64,000 bases of DNA from Lagopus muta (lineage: Eukaryota; Chordata; Aves; Galliformes; Phasianidae). Location: positions 30,543,933-30,607,932 of the forward strand of contig NC_064439.1 of assembly GCF_023343835.1 (NCBI RefSeq), given 5' to 3'. The first letter of the stretch is position 1, and every line of letters begins with the position of its first letter. The translations under genes were made by a program, and so were the position numbers. The notes beneath the pieces were generated by a model that was given only the letters and a program-made list of their open reading frames with translations, was not told where the DNA came from and made no database searches. This document shows positions 37,861-64,000 of the stretch, piece after piece.

Positions 37861-39539
37861 ATATATATGCAACGTGAGCCTCAAACACTGAGAAAAGTTG
37901 TCAAATAATTCACTTAGAAATTTCTAAAGACCTCATAGACCACAGACCTACTCAGAAGGGTGGCAAAAAGTGCTGTATTTTTGTACTCATCAAATCCGTC
38001 GGGTATTCAAGACCATTCAGTGGCATTTCACTCCCTTTAGAAAACCCACTGCAGTTCTAGATCAAGTGGTTGGAGGCCATACAGTTTTTGCACAAGTGCT
38101 ATAGATTTTCTAAACAAAAACAATTCTACTCAGCTTTTAAGAGTTTTGAAAATGTTGCTGTTCAAAGTTGTCATTGGCAACAGTTTCCTCCGATTCAAAA
38201 CAATGAGGTCAGTTGTAAATGTCAGCATTCAGCAACTTCTGTCATTATAATTGGAGATGATTCACTCCTACATAACATTTTTTCCCTGCAGAATGTTGCA
38301 ACTATGTGCGACATTTGGAGTGCATTCATCAGAACGACCTACTACCGGGTAGACTACAATATGTAATGATAAAATAGCCAGAAAATAGGAAAAAACTGCT
38401 TCTTTAGTACATATATATATATTTTAAAAAAAAAAAGATTGCTTGTTTAGTATACTTTTCTTTCAGTGTAAAATGATCAGATAATGCTAAAAAAAACTGA
38501 GGCTTTTAATATTTCAGAAGTAACAAGAAAGAATTAATAGCTTTGTTTCTGGCCCCACCTTCCCTTCGATTCTGCGTTGGAAGCAGTGCAGCACATCTTC
38601 TGGAACACACTGCAGACATTCAGACAACAAATAGTTCTGCCTTCCTTCCCCCACTGCATTTTTGCATACTTTTGAAGAAAGCAGCACAGCTGGAAGTTAT
38701 ATTATTTTCATTAGTAAAGAAATTGTTGAGACTCTGTCAGCATCAAGGAGTGATGACTATTCACTAAGACATGCTTATTGCCTGTGTCACCCCAGAGACT
38801 TAAGCATACGTACTTACAAGGACACACTCCTATGGAAGCAGCAGGCTCTGGTACCAAGAAAATTTCCCTTCACTTTCTAAAGGAAACATGAAGACTCAAT
38901 GTAATCCTGGTTGTACCAACATGAGTTTCTGTTTCAGGTTCAAGTGAGACCACAACTAGAATCATTATTTGTATAAAATAAAAGGATAAACTAACTTTAT
39001 TGACTTAACAGCATCCCAGTCATGTTTTGTATCTACACTCAAGGGCATTTTAGATGCTTCAGGACTGGCATGACTTGCAGCTGAGGTGGCTACATCTCCC
39101 AGATATAAGGGATGCCTTTGACATAAACACCTGGTTTGAAACACCATCTACTCTGACACAGTCATGAATTACATGAATCCAAACCAAGAGAATTACATGG
39201 TAGTTCTAGTTCCTCAGTGCTAACTCATAATCAGTGCAGTCACATTTGCCAATTGCAATTTTATCTACGTATTCTCATTTTTATTTCAATTTTAATTACT
39301 GTGTTTCCATGATATTGTTAAACACAACCCCACAAGAGGAAATCAGGTGGCAGCTGGGAGTTCTGCAGGTTATTTTTCATCATATCCAACACAAATGTCA
39401 AGGAAAGGAAGAACTCTACATTCAGTATGTGCTTGCAGTTCTCCAGCTGCCTGAAAAACCCTTCTATTGCCTCGCTCTATTGTTACTTATGTTAGTCCAG
39501 AAATGCTGGTCAATGCGAAACAAACACATTAGTATCAAA

Positions 39540-39957
39540 TGTGTATTTCAACAAAGTCTAATAATAATTAAAAAAAAAAAAAAGAGTAACAATACAGGCA
39601 AATTTTCTGCTGTATGAAGTACTTACAAAAGCACATAATTTCAAAAACTACCAGTTTATTTTACTGGCCAAAGTATTAAACACTAAACAAGTCAATAGTT
39701 TGTACAATAGGAATGTAAATTTTCATGTACAATTCAAAAGACATTTCACTGTGAGAAGGTGAAATACTACAATGCAAAAACAAAACAGTGTCATTCAACG
39801 AACTGAAGAACATGAGAAAGCATGGTACATTCATTTACACTCAGACTCAGCTGAAGACAAACACCTTGGACTGCTGCAGCTACTTCAACAAGTTGAAGGA
39901 ATATCATGAAATGTGCACGACTAGTTTGCTGTCTTAGAAGTAGAATCATACGACTAA
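39540..39957. repeat. Diverged duplicate (proximal copy) of the HYCC1 3' end
   Basis: Direct repeat partner of 37469-37860, about 2.1 kb away. It includes the AATAAA signal at 39660-39655 (minus) with TGTA motifs upstream, as usual around poly(A) sites. An A run (39570-39583) interrupts similarity near its left edge. Confidence 0.85.
39655..39660 (-). terminator. Likely proximal HYCC1 polyadenylation signal
   Basis: AATAAA on the minus strand lies about 1.8 kb past the HYCC1 stop, followed by TTATGTGCTTTTGTAAG, a GT-rich downstream element. A third AATAAA (plus 38996-39001) lies between the two duplicated copies. Confidence 0.55.
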
Positions 39958-41454
39958 CCGCCTATCAGTTACGTCTTCTCATCTCTTAATTAATCACCTA
40001 CAAACCTGAATAACATTAGCTGCTTAAATGTTACTTGTGCTTCAGTTTGAGTTAAAAAAAGGACACCGACATTCATCTCTAGGCAGATCAGAAAGTCTAC
40101 CAGAACATTCACGTTAGTGCTCGGGTCTGTTCCGAGGTCTTTCTACGTCCTTGACACAAAGGATCACTAGCTGCAGAAATCAGGACTGCTGGGAATTAGC
40201 AGCCATTAGATCCTCACCCCGATTCCACACCACGCACCAGGATTTGCTGTCTATCAGATCATCACTGCCACTGATTTTTTGCTTCTCCAAATTTCCACGT
40301 AAACCATTTTAATGTTTGTTTTTAATTAAAGCCTGAAGCTTATAAAAATTGGTATCAAACAAGGTCACCATACAGGTCAGGTAACTTAGAACATGTTACA
40401 CTTTGACAATTTCTAACTAGAAAAATAATAGATACAAAACACTAGCAATTACATTGCTAGTTATATTTACATTGTAATTTCCCTTTGTGCTTGCAAGTTT
40501 CAGAAAGTACACATCCTTTGGTACTATTAGTCTCAAGTAACAAGTTCATGGTAAATGCAGTTACACTCCTGAATTGTTTGATTCAGTGCAAAGGGTTCAT
40601 ACCTTATTTTCCACACAATACCTCTACATAAGCACATCTCTTCCTCCTCATAAATAATGCAAATACCAGTGACAGCAACTTTTCCATGAGAAGTTTTGTG
40701 CCCAACATTTAAGAAACTGAAAGGAATACAGAGTCAGTCACACTTGTCTGAAAAGTGACTATTAGAGTCGGTGATAAGAACTGCCATCCACAAGTACTGC
40801 TACCACGTGACATTTGGCCCAGTTTCAAAGATTCATATATAAAACAAAATGCATCTTTACCTCAGATACTTGTAGGCGTACAGAAACATGAACACTGCAG
40901 TGTATACTGACAAAAACCACCATTACATCAAACACTAACTGATGCTTCTAGTTTTAACCTCACATGTAAGTATACCTTCCTCATAACTCACAGAAGAGCA
41001 CTTGTATTCTTACAGTGCCATTCCAAAATATTATACTCATGCTGCAAGGCTCCTCTTAAAAGAGATACTTGCAGTTTTATGTATGCAACGTAGTAGTGAA
41101 TAGTAGAATCTGGGATAGAGGATCTCTCTGTCCCCATATAGTGCGTCTGTAAAAAGCCAGACATCTTGGTCAGTAGCTAAACAAACAATATTTGTTAATT
41201 TGGTAAAGATGCAAACTGCATGAAGTCATAAACAATTGGTTGATAAACGCAGGATGTCAGAGAGGAACTTTCCAACCTATCAGAAGCTGACGCAGAATAA
41301 TTAGAACTCTATTTACCACTACTGTCAAACGTGAGCAGAATAAGAATTTACAGGTTTGAGATTTAAGAAAGTAACACAGGACAAACTAGGAGCTTAAGGT
41401 ACAGTACCAATATCTGCATAAAACCCCATATTTCATTTTGCCAATGTAATGATA

Positions 41455-60136
<18,682 letters not shown>

Positions 60137-60165
60137 CTTCCAACATCCGTTACAAAACCTTCAGC

Positions 60166-63100
60166 CTGAAAGAATGTGCAAACAGTCTGTAAGAACTGTG
60201 CAATCACTGCATTAAATACATGATTAGATTAAGTTCCTGCAAATATTTAGGGAATCTCATCATGCTTTTACTCATTAACATTTCACATGCTGACACACTT
60301 TGAACTTTTATTCCACTTTGCTTTTGCGAGCTGCTGGAAGCATTAAGCATGAGTTGTCAGATACAGCAGTTTAATAAATCCCAAATACGTACTGCGTGGG
60401 AAGCTCAGCAAGTCAAAGATTTGCAGAAGGGGCATTTTGGAAACAGAAAATATTACCTTCTCAATTTCTATTTATTTTTCAGCTTACAGAAAGAGAGAAA
60501 ACTATAGGAATTCACTGAATAGGAATTACTGTCCAAGCTTTTTCTAAACAACTGTTTTCTTAACTTGGAGAAGGATGCTGAAAGTACGATGAAAACCCTT
60601 CAATCCACCTCTATCACTACAGCTGAAAGACAAGACAACGAGCCTGCAGCCTCAGCATGAAGCCCAAGGTAGAATTCCTTGCCTAATTCCTCAGTCAGAG
60701 CACGGGCAGCGGTACTCAGATGAATACAAAAGATGCAAAGTGGCTTTTGAAACTCATCCCTTATTTCCCTTAATTTAAAAAACATCTTACAACAAATGCT
60801 CTTTGGAACAGTTTATTCTGAAGCTAAGGGCAGCATTCCATTAAGATAAAAAACTACTAAAAGCATGCTGTGGAGGGTGCCCTAGGCATATCTTCGTTAT
60901 TCTACATTAACTTACCAAACTGAGATCAGGTATACCAAACAATGACAAATACTCATCTCAGGAGAAAATTAACAGTTACTTGAAGAAACATTCAGACATG
61001 GGTGAGATACCTTATCAGACTGTTCCAGTTTAAAATTAAGTTCTGATATCCGAGTATGGGCGTATATGAGAAATTACAAACAAGGAAAGAGGGGAAGAAT
61101 TGTCTCATAACATAAATAAATTTCAAGAATTGAAGAATTAAGAAAAGAACCAAGCATGATAATGGTGAGAGCTGTAAGGCCGTAAGGCCTCCAGTAAAGA
61201 GGAGGAAAAATTTGCTTAAGAGAGGTTTCACTTAAAAAAAGAAGTACTGGAATCTTGTAAGGTTTGTAAGAGAATAACTATCCAACATGTACTGCAAAAG
61301 CAGTACGACTGGACAGGCTATCTAGAAACTTCTTGCATCACATTCATACAAAACAACAGCACAGCACAGATAATGCCAAAGGAAAGGGAGAAGGCAAGGA
61401 GGGGAACAGACGACCAGCTTAGTCACTAGTTGAAGTCATGAGTCCTTAACAATCTAAAATTCAATAAAGAGGCACAATGAAAACGAGATCCATTTTAAAT
61501 GACCGTGAGGCGCAGCTATGATCTTTATGAACCCGCATCAGAAAGACCCAGTGCATACCACAAAACCCACTAAGAAGACAGTTCCTTCTTTCTCTCATTC
61601 AGAGAAGAAACTCTTCTGGAAGAAAGCATAAGAAAGGTTTGTTTCTGGTTTTGAAAATAGTCAGGTTTGGGTTTTGCTTTCTCTTTTAAGTGACGACTGA
61701 AAAACAGTTCACTGTAGTTAGAATACTGACACAGCTAGCACAAGCAAAAAATAAGAACTCACAGCATTACTGGGAAAGAATTTAGCCTAGTAAATCAACA
61801 GTCTGGTCAGGGAAAGAAACCTAAGCTCTTACTGAAAACAGCTAGTGCAGGTAGCTGCTCCAGAAAGACAAGAGAGGAAATCACAAAGGAAACTCACCTA
61901 GCTAAATATCAGCTCTTTCTGACCAGCTCTGATGATCTCCAAAGGTGTCATGAAGATATGGATTAGTAGCCTCTGAATCAAATCAGGTTTCTGCGCCAAA
62001 CCCTGATGCAAAAGTGTAGTTTTCATGATAACACCACTGTGTGCTAATGAACACAAAGGCTAGACCAACTGCAATTCCTGAACCAACAGCCTCATCGTTT
62101 CCTACAGTCACATCTGCCAGCCCTACTTTTATTCCTGTGAAGGCAGATAAAGGCTTCTGCAATGCCTTATGTTTCAGCAGGGCTGGCAATAGTAACCATT
62201 CTTTACTGAGCCTCATCTATAGCATAAATGCTTGTACATATTGACTTCTGCATCCAGGATTCCTGGATACTCCAGTTCATGGCTGACACCAAGTTTATGG
62301 TTTATTACATATTCAGTATATAATTTTTTCTTTTTTACCCATTTATGTTGATCTATCAAATGTTATTTTCAGACTAAAGACTTCCAGAGAACACAAAATG
62401 TATTTGACCAGTGAAAATAGTAAGAGCATCTTTGCCTGGCACTATCCACTGGGCTAAAAATGACACTTCAAGACTTAATGACATTGTATTTGAAGGTAAG
62501 TCTTCTTGTTGGTGTGTCAGGCACAAGCATAGGCTATAGAAAGCTGAACTAAAAGAAAAAGGAAGCATTTTTGCTGATTGTGTCACAGAAAATGCAGACT
62601 GTACTTATTTTATCTTGATGCATTAAAAAAAAAAGTCACACCCTTCTAAACAAATGTTTTAAACTTAAGCACACATGCATCTACAGCAATACACTTACAA
62701 GTGTCACAGATAAAACCTAATTGTCTACTTCTTTTCCTTGAAGACAAATATTATGATTACTTACTAGGCTGATGTCCCCAGAAGGAAGAAGCACCAATTT
62801 CATACAGCAAGTACGAAACTGGTGCAAGTATTTAAACAAGCAGACAACCTGCTGTTTTGCTGAGGATTGCCAAGTTTTGCACTAGCTAGATAGACCATGC
62901 TGGTGTTCAGCAATGGACAGATTTGGCAAACACGTACTGAGATTGTTCTAAAAGACTAACACATTTAACAATGCAAGTTTTTCTTAGCACTAGACACATA
63001 TTTTCTTAGTTTGTGCCACATACAAAGCAAAGCAACTTTAGAAGACTTATTCATTGCAAGTCTTACCACATTACTTCCCACTTGTCACATGATGAAAACA

Positions 63101-64000
63101 AGCATAAGCACAGCAGCCCAGATAACATATGGCAGATTTAACTGTTTATGTTAGACCTGCGAGTTGAAAGCATTTTGGAGTACCTTCCACAAGACTTACA
63201 CCTGCATTAGCAGCAAGAAATAGGATTCATACTAAATAATAAGTAACAAACAAGCTTGGCTAGTAGAACACTTATTTCAAACGAGCATACGTAAAACCAT
63301 ATAGACCTTACTAATCTCTAACATTAGAACCCTGTGCCACTTGAGCACTAATATCAACAAGACGACTCGAACTCACATTCCATTGAAAGTCTGCAATCCA
63401 TTTTGACATAGTTTGGTATGTTCCCAAGCAATAAGCTGAGTAAGAGCAACAAATTGATCTTATTCTGTTCTAATACTGTAAGAAAACTCTCCTTTGATAG
63501 GAGATGGCAATTTTTGCTTTGTTTCAGGATAAACAGTGCATCTAGAATAAGATATAAAATAAGCTTACCTGAGAAAAGCCAAGCCTTATTTGGAAAGGTC
63601 TCTACAAATGTCTACGAAGACCCTTTGGTGTCAGGAACTTACTGCTTCAGTAACAGAGGCAGGGAGAAGTTGCTATGCACCAAGCTGGTGGAGGGCAAGC
63701 CAAGATCAATGAAAATATATTCTCTGGCAAATCTACAGACAGATTCATCTACTCAAATGACTTCAATTTTCTGTATCAGTCACTCAAAAGTTTTTCTTCA
63801 TGTTTTAATATCAAATGATGGCCTTAAATGAAATCAGACAACAGACACGCAGGCTGTTCTTAACAAATAAAGAAGAAAATCTCACAATAGATGGCTTTCC
63901 TATTTTTTTAAAGCTGCCCAGCCTTTGGAGAATTTATCCACAGGATGTGTGTGCGTGTGTGAATGAACTCTGGATAAAGTACAAGGAGGCTGGACTTGGA
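60166..64000. other. HYCC1 5' intron, open at the window end
   Basis: After the acceptor of the first coding exon (AG at 60167-60166), no CpG island or promoter appears. The HYCC1 first exon and promoter should therefore lie beyond 64000. I recognise no exon, RNA gene or mobile element here. A short GT-rich microsatellite-like patch lies at 63947-63961. Confidence 0.55.

Overview
This is vertebrate nuclear DNA, almost certainly from a galliform bird. The signs are many CR1 LINE tails in both orientations, a mariner copy of the Galluhop type known from chicken, low overall repeat density, compact introns, and three genes whose products are closest to chicken proteins. The predicted IL-6 differs at many residues from chicken IL-6 as I recall it, so a related galliform is more likely than chicken itself. 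Gene order is the conserved amniote block IL6 (+), TOMM7 (-), HYCC1/FAM126A (-), which matches human 7p15.3.

Layout. 1-6.5 kb: gene-free upstream flank of IL6. 6.5-9.45 kb: the complete IL6 gene (four coding exons, 241 aa) with a recognisable NF-kB/TATA promoter and an AU-rich 3'UTR. 9.57-10.12 kb: an internally deleted mariner. 10.4-17.2 kb: intergenic, with three CR1 copies. 17.3-21.2 kb: TOMM7 on the minus strand (three coding exons, 55 aa), starting in a CpG island at about 20.6-21.6 kb. 21.3-24.8 kb: signs of a plus-strand non-coding gene divergent from TOMM7. These are a strong splice donor in the CpG island and a box C/D snoRNA (SNORD93-like, 24561-24652) inside a small intron with good splice sites. 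25-37.4 kb: intergenic, with an old MIR SINE, a candidate plus-strand exon and a nested CR1 pair. 37.5-60.2 kb: HYCC1 on the minus strand, with ten coding exons giving 515 aa, one alternative C-terminal exon, and a 3'UTR end that exists in two diverged copies 2.1 kb apart. 60.2-64 kb: HYCC1 5' intron; its first exon and promoter lie beyond the window.

The three genes have unrelated jobs: a secreted inflammatory cytokine (IL6), a mitochondrial import subunit (TOMM7) and a scaffold of the plasma-membrane PI4-kinase complex (HYCC1). They are neighbours by conserved synteny, not by pathway. I found no wholly new system. The most useful points are the snoRNA with its probable host transcript, the GC-AG intron in IL6, the alternative HYCC1 C-terminus and the duplicated HYCC1 3' end. 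All exon joins were made by hand from splice sites and reading frame. No search or alignment program was run, and comparisons with human or chicken sequences are from memory.
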